A model generated the notes under the pieces. The model made no database searches, was not told the DNA's origin, and saw only the letters and a list, made by a program, of their open reading frames with translations. Of a stretch of DNA of 11,592 bases, positions 4,545-11,592 are shown piece after piece. A program made the position numbers and the translations under genes. This DNA comes from SIG455 sp045659025 (lineage in GTDB: Bacteria > Bacillota > Clostridia > UMGS1810): assembly GCA_045659025.1 (NCBI GenBank), contig JAZOWA010000019.1:1-11592 (forward strand). The letters are read 5' to 3'. The stretch's first letter is position 1; each line of letters begins with the position of its first letter.

Positions 4545-6125
4545 TCAATCGGTCATTTCATCAAGCGTGGCGATTATTCCGTCGCCTATCGCCTTTGCCA
4601 TAGCCTTCTGCCATGTTCTGTTAAGAAGTCGCTCCTGATCGGTGGGGTTGGTGATGAAACCCATCTCCACCAGCACTGCAGGCATATCCGTCCACTTGAG
4701 CACCGCAAGACCGGGACGTTCTTTAATGCCACGATCTACGGTGTCTACTCTGTCTAAAATCTCTTCAAGCACATTCTCCGCATATTTCTTGGAGGTGACT
4801 CCGTATTTCTCGTCACCCTCTTTATTGGCATAGAGTACCTCTACTCCCTCGGCAGAAATGTTATTCTCCACCGAATTACAATGGACACTCACAAAGAGCA
4901 CACCGTCCTTGGCATTGGCTCGGTCGGATATCTCACGGAGGGCATAGTAAACATCCTTCTTACGTACAAGCACCGCATTGACGTTCTTTTCCGTAAGGTA
5001 GTCATAAATATGCTTGGCAACGGAGAGATTGATGTCTTTCTCCTTGATGAGAGGATCTTTCTGCTCCTCGTCGTCCTCGTCATAGATGACGTTGCCTTCT
5101 TCATCCCTGCCAAGAGCACCGGGATCGTGACCGCCGTGACCTGCATCAATCACCACCGTCATATCGGGATTTAAGACGAATTCTTCTTCCTCGTCTTCCT
5201 CATCCTCATCCTCGTCATCGTCTTTGTTTTTGTCTTTATCGTCGTCTTTGTCCTTATCTTTGTCCTTATCTTTATCTTTGTCCTTATCTTTGTCTTTGTC
5301 CTTATCCTTATCTTTATCCTTATCTTTGTCGTCGTCTTCGTCGTCCTTGTCCTCGGTCTTGGAGGGCTTCTCGTCACCCTTCACCGCCGTACTTACTGTG
5401 CCGATAATTATCTTCATCTCGTCATCATTGAGTTTCTTGATTTTATAGGGTTGCTCACCCTTGCTCTCCACCACTATCCTGTAAAATCCGTCCTGGGCAG
5501 CGTAGCGGAACTGCTTGACAAAAAGGGAGTCTATATCCACCCTGTCGTCCCTGCCCTTATATGTGGCACCCTCAAAGTCTATCACTATTCTGTCAGGCTC
5601 TTTTAAGGTGAATATCTTTGGCTCGGCATAGTGGGAAAGGGTTATGTAGACGGTATCGTTGCTACGGTTTTCCTCGTATTCGATATCCTCTATCACAAGA
5701 GACTTTTCTTTATCTATTGATACCCGTCTCCTCCCGCCATCCCACTCCACGTGGTAATCGAAGGTCTCGCTGACAAACCTCACAGGCACCATAGTGCGGT
5801 CGGATATAATCACCGCAGGCACATCAAGCTTGACTGTCTTACCATTCACAATCGCCTTGGTGTCATCAATGGTGAGGAGTATGGAAAGTTTGTCTTTTGT
5901 AATCTTTACCTGCCTTTTGGCACCATCCCACTTGACGGTGGCACCAAGACCTTCCTCAGATATGACTCTCACGGGGACCAACGTCCTGTCGTCTAAAATA
6001 ACAGGGGCAACGTCACATGCAAGTTTTTCGCCAAAAAGGTAAATCTCTATATCACTGTCCGCAAATGCGGTGACAGAAAGCATCATACTTAAAGTAACAA
6101 GCAGAAGAATCAACAGTCTTTTCAT
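4545..6125 (-). CDS. Secreted N-acetylmuramoyl-L-alanine amidase with stalk, AMIN and Lys-Asp linker
   Basis: A 526-residue exported wall hydrolase that cleaves the bond between N-acetylmuramic acid and L-alanine. Order: signal peptide 1-22 (AFA-DS cleavage likely); copper-amine-oxidase-N-like stalk domain about 24-137, seen as two VPVR motifs at 50-53 and 113-116; AMIN-like domain about 143-243, which in relatives binds the wall or septum; a low-complexity acidic/Lys-Asp linker about 255-316; Amidase_3 domain 320-526. Zinc ligands are probably His330 (DAGHGG), Glu362 and His415 (SVHCNS), with catalytic Glu487 (LVEMGF). All are present, so it should be active. An acidic insert (about 339-360) sits between the first two ligands. 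The start at 6125 has GGAGG 6 bases upstream. It resembles CwlD/AmiC-type amidases; cortex, division or general wall turnover cannot be told apart here. Confidence 0.93.
   Translation of the reverse strand: MKRLLILLLVTLSMMLSVTAFADSDIEIYLFGEKLACDVAPVILDDRTLVPVRVISEEGLGATVKWDGAKRQVKITKDKLSILLTIDDTKAIVNGKTVKLDVPAVIISDRTMVPVRFVSETFDYHVEWDGGRRRVSIDKEKSLVIEDIEYEENRSNDTVYITLSHYAEPKIFTLKEPDRIVIDFEGATYKGRDDRVDIDSLFVKQFRYAAQDGFYRIVVESKGEQPYKIKKLNDDEMKIIIGTVSTAVKGDEKPSKTEDKDDEDDDKDKDKDKDKDKDKDKDKDKDKDKDKDKDDDKDKNKDDDEDEDEEDEEEEFVLNPDMTVVIDAGHGGHDPGALGRDEEGNVIYDEDDEEQKDPLIKEKDINLSVAKHIYDYLTEKNVNAVLVRKKDVYYALREISDRANAKDGVLFVSVHCNSVENNISAEGVEVLYANKEGDEKYGVTSKKYAENVLEEILDRVDTVDRGIKERPGLAVLKWTDMPAVLVEMGFITNPTDQERLLNRTWQKAMAKAIGDGIIATLDEMTD
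5229..5327 (-). repeat. Hexanucleotide-type repeat coding for (Lys-Asp)n linker
   Basis: About 33 codons (residues 267-299 of the amidase) read almost purely as alternating Asp and Lys, encoded by imperfect GAYAAR hexamers, then grading into an Asp/Glu-rich stretch to residue 315. Any gain or loss of a 6-base unit keeps the frame, so the linker can vary in length without destroying the enzyme. Synonymous third positions vary between units, so the array is not a recent perfect expansion. Confidence 0.9.
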
Positions 6126-6162
6126 AACTCACCTCCACAAAAAGTGATATTCTCACGCTATA

Positions 6163-6171
6163 ATTATACCA
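6163..6171 (-). promoter_or_regulatory. Extended -10 promoter element for the amidase gene
   Basis: On the - strand TGGTATAAT (6171-6163): a perfect TATAAT with the TGn extension. No good -35 box is seen 16-18 bases upstream, which extended -10 promoters can tolerate. The predicted start is about 30 bases before the amidase ATG. Confidence 0.55.
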
Positions 6172-6246
6172 CAATATTCGACAAATTCTCCTGTATACAT
6201 CGTTTTGTAATGTAATTTTAACCTGAGGGAAACAGACGGAAAATTG

Positions 6247-6274
6247 TTGATTTTTCCCGTAGTTATGGTAAAAT
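6247..6274 (+). promoter_or_regulatory. Candidate promoter of ruvCAB
   Basis: TTGATT (6247-6252), a 16-base spacer and TAAAAT (6269-6274) lie about 40 bases before ruvC. An alternative -35, TTGTTG at 6244-6249, gives 19 bases. The match is moderate. I see no LexA/DinR box (CGAACnnnnGTTCG type) in 6126-6316, so damage induction is not supported by the sequence. Confidence 0.5.
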
Positions 6275-6316
6275 AAAGATAGATATATTATACAAGCATT
6301 TGCTTAAGGAGTAAAT

Positions 6317-6811
6317 ATGAGAATATTGGGGATAGACCCCGGCTTTGCCATAGTGGGTTGCGGTGTGATTGACTACGTGGGCAACAAATTCAGCGTAGTG
6401 CACTACAGCGCCGTTACCACCAAAGCAGGGGGTAAGCTGGAAGACCGTCTCAAATCCATCTATGACGGTGTATGCGATATGATTGATACCTACAAGCCCG
6501 AATGCATTGCCGTGGAGGAACTTTTCTTCAACACCAATGCCAAGACTGCTATTCAGGTAGGTCAGGCAAGGGGTGTAATCTTACTTGCCGCAGTCAACAA
6601 GGGCGTGGAGGTTTATGAATACACCCCCTTGCAGGTAAAGCAGGCGGTGGTAGGCTACGGCAGAGCCGAGAAGCTTCAGGTGCAACAGATGGTGAAAAGC
6701 ATACTCAATCTCAAGGAAATCCCCAAGCCTGACGATGTGGCAGACGGATTGGCTCTGGCTATATGTCACGCTCATTCATACAAGATGGGTGCACTGGCAG
6801 GATTAAGATAA
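6317..6811 (+). CDS. ruvC: Holliday junction endonuclease RuvC
   Basis: A 164-residue nuclease of the RNase H-like fold that resolves four-way DNA junctions as a dimer together with RuvAB. The four metal-binding acidic residues are visible: Asp7 (GIDPG), Glu67 (IAVEELFF), Asp140 and Asp143 (KPDDVADGLALA). Length and motif spacing match the family, so it should be active. The ATG at 6317 has AAGGAG 5 bases upstream. It is the first gene of ruvC-ruvA-ruvB, a common Firmicute and proteobacterial order, and is divergent from the amidase with a 191-base shared promoter region. Confidence 0.97.
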   Translation: MRILGIDPGFAIVGCGVIDYVGNKFSVVHYSAVTTKAGGKLEDRLKSIYDGVCDMIDTYKPECIAVEELFFNTNAKTAIQVGQARGVILLAAVNKGVEVYEYTPLQVKQAVVGYGRAEKLQVQQMVKSILNLKEIPKPDDVADGLALAICHAHSYKMGALAGLR

Positions 6812-6857
6812 ATTTTAAGGATTACAGTCCGATATTTTTCATTGAAGGAGAAATATA

Positions 6858-7457
6858 ATGTTTGACTTTATAAACGGCAAGATCGCCGAAAAAGGCGCGA
6901 ATTACGTTGTTTTAGATGCAGGCGGTGTGGGGTTTAAGGTTTATACCTCAATTAACACGTTGCAAGACACCTCTCTTCTTATCGGAAGCGAAGGTACCGT
7001 ATATACTTATTTGTACCTTAAAGAGGGGATTATGGACCTCTACGGCTTCTCCACCAGAGAGGAGAGAGAACTCTTTGAACTTCTCATATCCGTATCGGGT
7101 GTGGGTGCCAAGGGTGCGTTGGCGGTGCTGTCCGTAGCATCTCCCTCAAAGTTGGCCGCCTGCATAGTAGCCGAGGATATCGCCACCATAAAATCTGCCA
7201 ACGGCATTGGTGCAAAGACGGCACAGAGAATAGTGCTTGAACTTAAGGACAAGGTATCTGCCGATGGCATGTCCACCGGCGGTGAGGTGTCAAATCTTGG
7301 TGCGGTTGCAGATAATGACACCGCAAAGGAAGCGGTATCTGCTCTTATGGTGCTTGGCTATACACCTGCGGAAGCCAGAAAAGCCGTATCTTCTGTGGAT
7401 AGTAGCATTACCGACGTGGAAGAGATAGTGAAGCAGGCACTTAAGAAACTCTTTTAA
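6858..7457 (+). CDS. ruvA: Holliday junction branch migration protein RuvA
   Basis: A 199-residue DNA-binding subunit whose tetramers grip the Holliday junction and load RuvB rings. Domain I is an OB fold (about 1-63, starting MFDFINGKI and ending DLYGFST). Domain II carries two helix-hairpin-helix motifs (ISVSGVGAKGALAVLS at 77-92 and IKSANGIGAKTAQRIVLEL at 111-129). A flexible linker (about 133-153) leads to domain III (154-199), which contacts RuvB and contains ALMVLGYTPAEA. The ATG has AAGGAG 7 bases upstream. It starts 46 bases after ruvC and ends 14 bases before ruvB, so cotranscription is expected. Confidence 0.97.
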   Translation: MFDFINGKIAEKGANYVVLDAGGVGFKVYTSINTLQDTSLLIGSEGTVYTYLYLKEGIMDLYGFSTREERELFELLISVSGVGAKGALAVLSVASPSKLAACIVAEDIATIKSANGIGAKTAQRIVLELKDKVSADGMSTGGEVSNLGAVADNDTAKEAVSALMVLGYTPAEARKAVSSVDSSITDVEEIVKQALKKLF

Positions 7458-7471
7458 CAGGAGGATACACA

Positions 7472-8482
7472 ATGGATCTTAACGAGAGAATAGTGACGGG
7501 GGAGGTCATTGGTGAGGACAACCTCAACGAATACAGTCTCCGCCCCAAGAACTTGAGCGAATATATCGGTCAGGATAAAGTGAAGGACAACCTCAAGATT
7601 TATATAGAAGCGGCGAAGAAGCGTAATGACGCATTGGATCACGTGCTTCTCTACGGCCCTCCCGGGCTTGGTAAGACTACCCTTGCGGGCGTTATTGCCA
7701 ACGAGATGGGGGTTAACCTCCGCATCACCAGCGGTCCCGCTATAGAAAAGCCCGGCGATCTGGCGGCGATACTCACTAACCTTTCTGACCACGACGTGCT
7801 CTTTATTGACGAGATACACCGATTGAGCCACAGCGTAGAGGAAGTGCTCTATCCCGCTATGGAGGACTTTGCATTGGATATAATTATCGGCAAGGGCCCC
7901 AGCGCAAGGTCTATCCGCCTTGATTTACCGAAATTCACCCTCCTTGGTGCCACCACCAAGGCAGGTAATATGACATCACCTTTAAGAGACAGATTCGGCG
8001 TTATATCCCGTCTTGAACTCTACACCACCGAAGCGCTCGCCACTATAGTAAAGCGTAGCGCAAGCATTCTCGGTGTGGAGATTGATTCGGAGGGCGCGGC
8101 AGAGGTGGCATCCCGTTCACGAGGTACACCGAGAATCGCCAACCGTCTGCTCAAGCGAGTGAGGGATTTTGCCCAGGTCAAGTATGACGGAGTAATCACC
8201 AAGGAAGTGGCAGACGATGCCCTTACAAGCATAGAGATTGACCCCATCGGCTTAGACGCTACTGACCGCAAGATGATTCAGGCAATGATCAACTACTTTG
8301 GCGGCGGCCCTGTGGGCCTGGATACTCTGGCGGCAACCATCGGCGAGGACGCCACCACCATTGAGGATGTGTATGAACCATATCTCCTCCAGTTGGGATT
8401 CATCAACCGTACTCCCAAGGGCAGAGTGGTATCACCCCTTGCCTACGAGCATTTCGGCATACCCTACAATAAAGAAGGATAA
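7472..8482 (+). CDS. ruvB: Holliday junction branch migration ATPase RuvB
   Basis: A 336-residue AAA+ motor that pumps DNA through the RuvA-bound junction. Visible features are the N-terminal SLRPKNLSEYIGQ, Walker A GPPGLGKTT (62-70), Walker B VLFIDEIHRL (109-118), the sensor 1 region LLGATTKAG (157-165), arginine-finger segment SPLRDRFG (169-176), sensor 2 GTPRIANRLLKRVRDFAQ (218-235) and a C-terminal winged helix (about 256-333, with GLDTLAATIGED). All catalytic parts are intact and the length is normal. AGGAGG (7459-7464) lies 7 bases before the ATG. The gene closes the operon and is followed 10 bases later by a terminator. Confidence 0.98.
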   Translation: MDLNERIVTGEVIGEDNLNEYSLRPKNLSEYIGQDKVKDNLKIYIEAAKKRNDALDHVLLYGPPGLGKTTLAGVIANEMGVNLRITSGPAIEKPGDLAAILTNLSDHDVLFIDEIHRLSHSVEEVLYPAMEDFALDIIIGKGPSARSIRLDLPKFTLLGATTKAGNMTSPLRDRFGVISRLELYTTEALATIVKRSASILGVEIDSEGAAEVASRSRGTPRIANRLLKRVRDFAQVKYDGVITKEVADDALTSIEIDPIGLDATDRKMIQAMINYFGGGPVGLDTLAATIGEDATTIEDVYEPYLLQLGFINRTPKGRVVSPLAYEHFGIPYNKEG

Positions 8483-8491
8483 TAAAAAAAC

Positions 8492-8521
8492 AAACGGCAG
8501 ATTTGATTTCTGCCGTTTTTT
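8492..8521 (+). terminator. Terminator of ruvCAB
   Basis: AAACGGCAGA (8492-8501) and TCTGCCGTTT (8509-8518) form a 10-bp stem with a 7-base loop, followed by a T-run to 8521. It begins 10 bases after the ruvB stop. Confidence 0.9.
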
Positions 8522-8527
8522 ATATGC

Positions 8528-8558
8528 AAAAAGGTCTCTCATAAAGAGAGACCTTTTT
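8528..8558. terminator. Bidirectional terminator between ruvB and the surface-protein gene
   Basis: AAAAAGGTCTCTC (8528-8540) and GAGAGACCTTTTT (8546-8558) form a perfect 13-bp stem with a 5-base loop and T-runs on both strands. It lies 14 bases after the stop of the - strand surface-protein gene and would serve it, while backing up the ruvCAB terminator. Confidence 0.9.
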
Positions 8559-8572
8559 CTTTTATCAAGGGA

Positions 8573-11500
8573 TTATCTGTTGATTATACCACCAACCTGA
8601 GGAGCGTACATTTCATAGTCTTCACTATCAATGTCGCCATCAATATCGGTATCACCGAAGAAGGTGTAGTAGAGGTTGACTGTACCGAGGTCTACCTCTT
8701 CGCTGTTTGCGACTGTGATTTCAAAATCATCGTGAATGGTTCTTGATGCATACATTATGCCTTCAAAATACTCGTACTTGGAATGAGCAATATGAATCTT
8801 GTATGTGCCGGGTTCAACACGGAGACTGAATGCACCTGTCGCATCGGTCATTGCATAGAAGGTTGTATAAACACCATTGTGGAGGTTACCGCCATTGCCT
8901 TCATCATCAAGCTTAATTGCCGTGATTACTGCGCCGCCGGGGATCTCGTTTTCAAATCCGATAACCTCACCGGTGAGGTCTGTTACCCTTACAGTACCTG
9001 TGATGGTGGGATTTGTGTTAACGCCAACTTCCACAATCGTTGCACCAACAAGAGTTTTACCGCCACTTACTCCGACAATGTTTACATATACTTTTCTTTC
9101 AGATGCACTGTATTGGCTTGTAACGGTTGTAGCAACAACTTCAGCAGCAACCCCACCGGTCTTACCATTGGTAAGAACTGTGGCAAAGAGTCCTGTACTC
9201 TCTTTTACAAGAGTTTCTGCCGTGGCAATTATCATCGCCTCATCACCTTCGGAATCCTTGAGAACAAGTTCTCTGGAGATAAGTTTTACATTGTCTGTAG
9301 GCGCAGGAGCGTCAACCGTAAGAGTGATTGCACCTTCATATGGAGTCTTAAGAGCAGAAGATGTAACAATAACGGGCAAGACATAGCTACCCATAGCGGC
9401 TGCATTGTAGGAAGTAATGTCTATATACGCTTTGCCCTCTGCAGGAGCGTCTGTAACAATACCAAATGTGCCACTTGAAGCATGTGAAGTCAAAGAGTCA
9501 AAAACTGCAACAAGCTGTCTGCCACCAAATCCGGGGAAGGGAGTGCCTTCGGGCATTTCGGGGTGAGATGCCCAGGGGGTGTCAAGAACAACTGCTATGA
9601 CAGATGTGGGAAGCACTTCGACATTAATCTGACCATTGGCAACAGAAAAACCGCTAACCTGTTCTACTGAAACCGTATGTTCTCCGACTATTGTGCCTGT
9701 AAATCCGTTTGCGTTTACATTGTCAGGACTAATTTCAACCGCGCCTTCTTCGACAGTTCCGTCTGTCATAACATGGCGGAAAAGATCGTCTCTTGCGGCA
9801 ACAGCGTTTCGCACGTCATCTGCGCTTGCGCCGTATTTAACTTCTATCACTTTGGTTGTATCTGCAGTTATTGTGCCTGTTCTTTTAGCAGGGCCCACCT
9901 CTACAGTCAAGATGTTTTCTTTTGTAAATACGGGTTCCTTATTGTTGCTATCGATTATAACAACATCAAAGGTGTATGTGCCCTCTGTGTAATTATCAAA
10001 GGTTGATATATCAATATACGCCTTGCCTTCTGCAGGAGCATCGGTTACAACCTCATAATCTCGGGTTTCGCCTGTGCTCAATGTGGCACGAACCATATTA
10101 AATTTCACACCGAAGAAATCTTCGCCTTTTGCTATTTCAGAATCATCACACATCGGTATAGCATCTGTGATGTAAGGGATTTCCACGATAGTAACTGCAA
10201 CCTCAACTGTGTTTGCACCAAGAAGTATCTTGCCGTCGGTAATGCCGTTAATTGTCACAGTAACCACGTCATCAGCGTAAGAGCCAGCTACATTCGTAGC
10301 ATAAACACCTGATGTGGGCTCAGTCTCTACAGAATTATCAGAAAGAACGGTGTAGAACATGCCGGATGTGGCTTTGACAAGCGCTTCAGCGGCAGCGATT
10401 GCAGCATCCTCATCTACCTGTGGCTCTTCTACAGAAAGAACAGGAGCAGTCATGCGAACTTTGTCCGTCTTGAATTTTACAGGAATATCAACTGTTTTTG
10501 CAGTGCCGACGAGGGCTTTGCCACCGGAAACTGCTGTGATTGTCACGGTAACTACGCCATTTGCATATGTGCTTGAAACCTCGGTAGCGTAAATGCCTGT
10601 TTCAGGAGTTTCTGATACAGCACCATCAGAGAGAACTGCATAGAACACGCCTTCTGCTCCCTTAACGAGATCTTCAGCAACAGCTTTGGCAGCATCTTTG
10701 CTTGCCAGCACTTCGTTGATTGCGATGGTGGGAGCAACGAATCGAACGCTGTTTGTCTTGAATGTAACTGTAACTGACACCGTGTTGGCACCAACAAGAG
10801 TCTTGCCATCGGCAACTGCTGTGATAGTTACAGTAACTTTGCCATTTGCGTATGTACCTGTAACTGCAGTAGCGTAAACGCCTGTTGCAGGTTCGGTTGA
10901 TACAGTACCGTCAGAGAGAATGGTATAGAACATACCTGTTTGAGCAAGAACGAGATCTTCAGCAGCTGCGATTGCAGCAGTTTCGCTTGCCTGAACCCCA
11001 TCAATTGCGAGTGAAGGAGCAGCAAGCAAAACACTATTTGTCTCAACTACAGGGGGTATAATGGTAACTGCAACCTCAACTGTGTTTTCACCAACGAGAG
11101 TCTTGCCCTCGGTAACTGCTGTGATAGTTACGGTAACTACGCCGTATGCGTATGTGCTTTCAACTGCAGTAGCGTAAACGTCTGCTGCAGGAGTTCCTGA
11201 TACAGAACCGTCAGAGAGAACCACACGGAACATGTTAGCTCTATCGAGAACAAGCGCTTCAGCAGCAGCGATTGCAGCAGCTTCGTCTGCCTGAACTTCA
11301 GCTACTGTAAGGCCTGTGGGAGCAACGAACTGTACGTTGTCTGTCTCTGTGGGCTCAACTACAGGAGGTACGATTGTAACTGCAACTTCAACAGTAGCAG
11401 TACCAACGAGAGTCTTGCCCTCGGTAACTGCTGTGATTGTTACGGTAACTACACCATTTGAATATGTACCTGTAACTGCAGTAGCGTAAACGTCTGCTGC

Positions 11501-11592
11501 AGGAGTTTCTGCTACAGTACCATCAGAGAGAACTGTGCGGAACATGCCAGCTTCTGCTTTAACGAGTGCTTCAGCAGCAGCGATTGCGTTAG
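8573..11592 (-). CDS. Large repetitive extracellular protein with C-terminal dockerin-like loop (partial, N-terminus outside window)
   Basis: The frame is open to the right edge, so the start, signal peptide and true length are unknown; at least 1,005 residues are visible. Numbering from the Met at 11545: repeats of about 95-104 residues to 455; an Ig-like module 456-551; a diverged repeat 552-646; a second Ig-like module 647-745; another diverged repeat 746-846; a carboxypeptidase-regulatory-like beta domain about 847-950 (TDATGAFSLRVEPGTYKI); and a C-terminal loop DTDIDGDIDSED (965-976) matching one calcium-binding half of a dockerin. Composition is rich in Val, Thr, Ala and Asp, with almost no Cys, as in surface or secreted adhesins. 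No sortase motif or catalytic domain is seen. Calling it a surface-displayed or cellulosome-like component is inference. It ends at the terminator at 8528-8558. Confidence 0.9.
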   Translation of the reverse strand, partial: NAIAAAEALVKAEAGMFRTVLSDGTVAETPAADVYATAVTGTYSNGVVTVTITAVTEGKTLVGTATVEVAVTIVPPVVEPTETDNVQFVAPTGLTVAEVQADEAAAIAAAEALVLDRANMFRVVLSDGSVSGTPAADVYATAVESTYAYGVVTVTITAVTEGKTLVGENTVEVAVTIIPPVVETNSVLLAAPSLAIDGVQASETAAIAAAEDLVLAQTGMFYTILSDGTVSTEPATGVYATAVTGTYANGKVTVTITAVADGKTLVGANTVSVTVTFKTNSVRFVAPTIAINEVLASKDAAKAVAEDLVKGAEGVFYAVLSDGAVSETPETGIYATEVSSTYANGVVTVTITAVSGGKALVGTAKTVDIPVKFKTDKVRMTAPVLSVEEPQVDEDAAIAAAEALVKATSGMFYTVLSDNSVETEPTSGVYATNVAGSYADDVVTVTINGITDGKILLGANTVEVAVTIVEIPYITDAIPMCDDSEIAKGEDFFGVKFNMVRATLSTGETRDYEVVTDAPAEGKAYIDISTFDNYTEGTYTFDVVIIDSNNKEPVFTKENILTVEVGPAKRTGTITADTTKVIEVKYGASADDVRNAVAARDDLFRHVMTDGTVEEGAVEISPDNVNANGFTGTIVGEHTVSVEQVSGFSVANGQINVEVLPTSVIAVVLDTPWASHPEMPEGTPFPGFGGRQLVAVFDSLTSHASSGTFGIVTDAPAEGKAYIDITSYNAAAMGSYVLPVIVTSSALKTPYEGAITLTVDAPAPTDNVKLISRELVLKDSEGDEAMIIATAETLVKESTGLFATVLTNGKTGGVAAEVVATTVTSQYSASERKVYVNIVGVSGGKTLVGATIVEVGVNTNPTITGTVRVTDLTGEVIGFENEIPGGAVITAIKLDDEGNGGNLHNGVYTTFYAMTDATGAFSLRVEPGTYKIHIAHSKYEYFEGIMYASRTIHDDFEITVANSEEVDLGTVNLYYTFFGDTDIDGDIDSEDYEMYAPQVGGIINR
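8618..8653 (-). other. Single dockerin-type calcium-binding loop
   Basis: The 12 residues DTDIDGDIDSED match the dockerin/EF-hand loop pattern D-x-D-x-D-G-x-I-D-x-x-D. Complete type I dockerins have two such loops; only one is present before the stop 14 residues later. It may be a half dockerin, a remnant, or a calcium-stabilised C-terminal cap. Confidence 0.7.
10181..11592 (-). repeat. Five tandem protein-coding repeats of about 95-104 codons
   Basis: Units lie approximately at 11345-11592 (cut by the edge), 11042-11344, 10757-11041, 10469-10756 and 10181-10468. Measured at the conserved VTVTI segment, the periods are 312, 300, 285 and 288 bases, all multiples of three. Each unit reads as AAIAAAEALV, then MFYTVLSDG, VYATAV, TYANGVVTVTITAV, GKTLVG and TVEVAVTI. 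The two rightmost units are the most alike in DNA; similarity falls off towards the C-terminus, where two further highly diverged copies lie at 9608-9892 and 9008-9310. Confidence 0.92.

Noticed and set aside
5224..5448. A + strand frame encoding a long Ser-Leu repeat
   Set aside because: It is the antisense shadow of the amidase Lys-Asp linker codons.
8783..9478. + strand frames of 231 and 169 codons opposite the surface protein
   Set aside because: They lie antisense to a clearly coding repetitive gene, have no ribosome binding sites, and their composition follows from the codons of the real strand.
10181..11592. CRISPR-like regular repeats
   Set aside because: The period is about 285-312 bases, always a multiple of three, inside an open reading frame; no short direct repeats with unique spacers and no cas genes.

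Overview
The window looks like chromosome of an endospore-forming Clostridia-type Firmicute. The evidence is a YabP-YabQ-DivIC-YabR block, strong AGGAGG-type ribosome binding sites, many intrinsic terminators, tRNA genes without an encoded CCA, and a modular surface protein ending in a dockerin-like calcium loop. A gut or fibre-associated habitat is an inference from that surface protein only.

Layout from left to right. (1) A 62-residue membrane-type protein on + (23-211), unrecognised. (2) A tRNA block on - : tRNA-Leu(UAA) then initiator tRNA-fMet(CAU), driven by a near-consensus promoter at 918-946. Downstream of fMet are a terminator and two tandem, diverged, highly structured units of about 200-240 bp (unit B 434-675, unit A 223-430). 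Each has a terminator-like hairpin at its left edge, and each carries sequence related to the 3' half of tRNA-fMet. Stems in the two units differ by compensatory base-pair changes, so the most interesting unexplained object in the window is a possible noncoding RNA or structured repeat family here. (3) A - strand cell-envelope and sporulation block: yabP, yabQ, divIC, yabR. A terminator separates it from the upstream nicotinate phosphoribosyltransferase gene. A SigE-like promoter overlaps that terminator ahead of yabP, and a SigA-type promoter sits at the end of yabQ ahead of divIC, which would separate sporulation genes from the essential division gene. (4) An 88-residue unknown protein and pncB form a - strand operon with its own promoter at 4461-4489. 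(5) A secreted N-acetylmuramoyl-L-alanine amidase on - with a stalk domain, an AMIN domain, a Lys-Asp repeat linker and an Amidase_3 domain. (6) Divergent from it on +, the Holliday-junction operon ruvC-ruvA-ruvB, ending at a terminator. (7) On -, converging with ruvB, the C-terminal 1,000 or so residues of a large repetitive extracellular protein: five tandem repeats of about 95-104 residues, Ig-like modules, a carboxypeptidase-regulatory-like domain and one dockerin-type loop. Its start lies beyond the right edge.

Most of the window is ordinary, well-ordered chromosome: DNA recombination, NAD salvage, wall hydrolysis, division and spore formation. The unusual parts are the tRNA-fMet-associated structured repeats, the regulatory arrangement around yabP and divIC, the low-complexity linker of the amidase and the repeat-rich surface protein. 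All domain and promoter calls were made by eye, without database searches.
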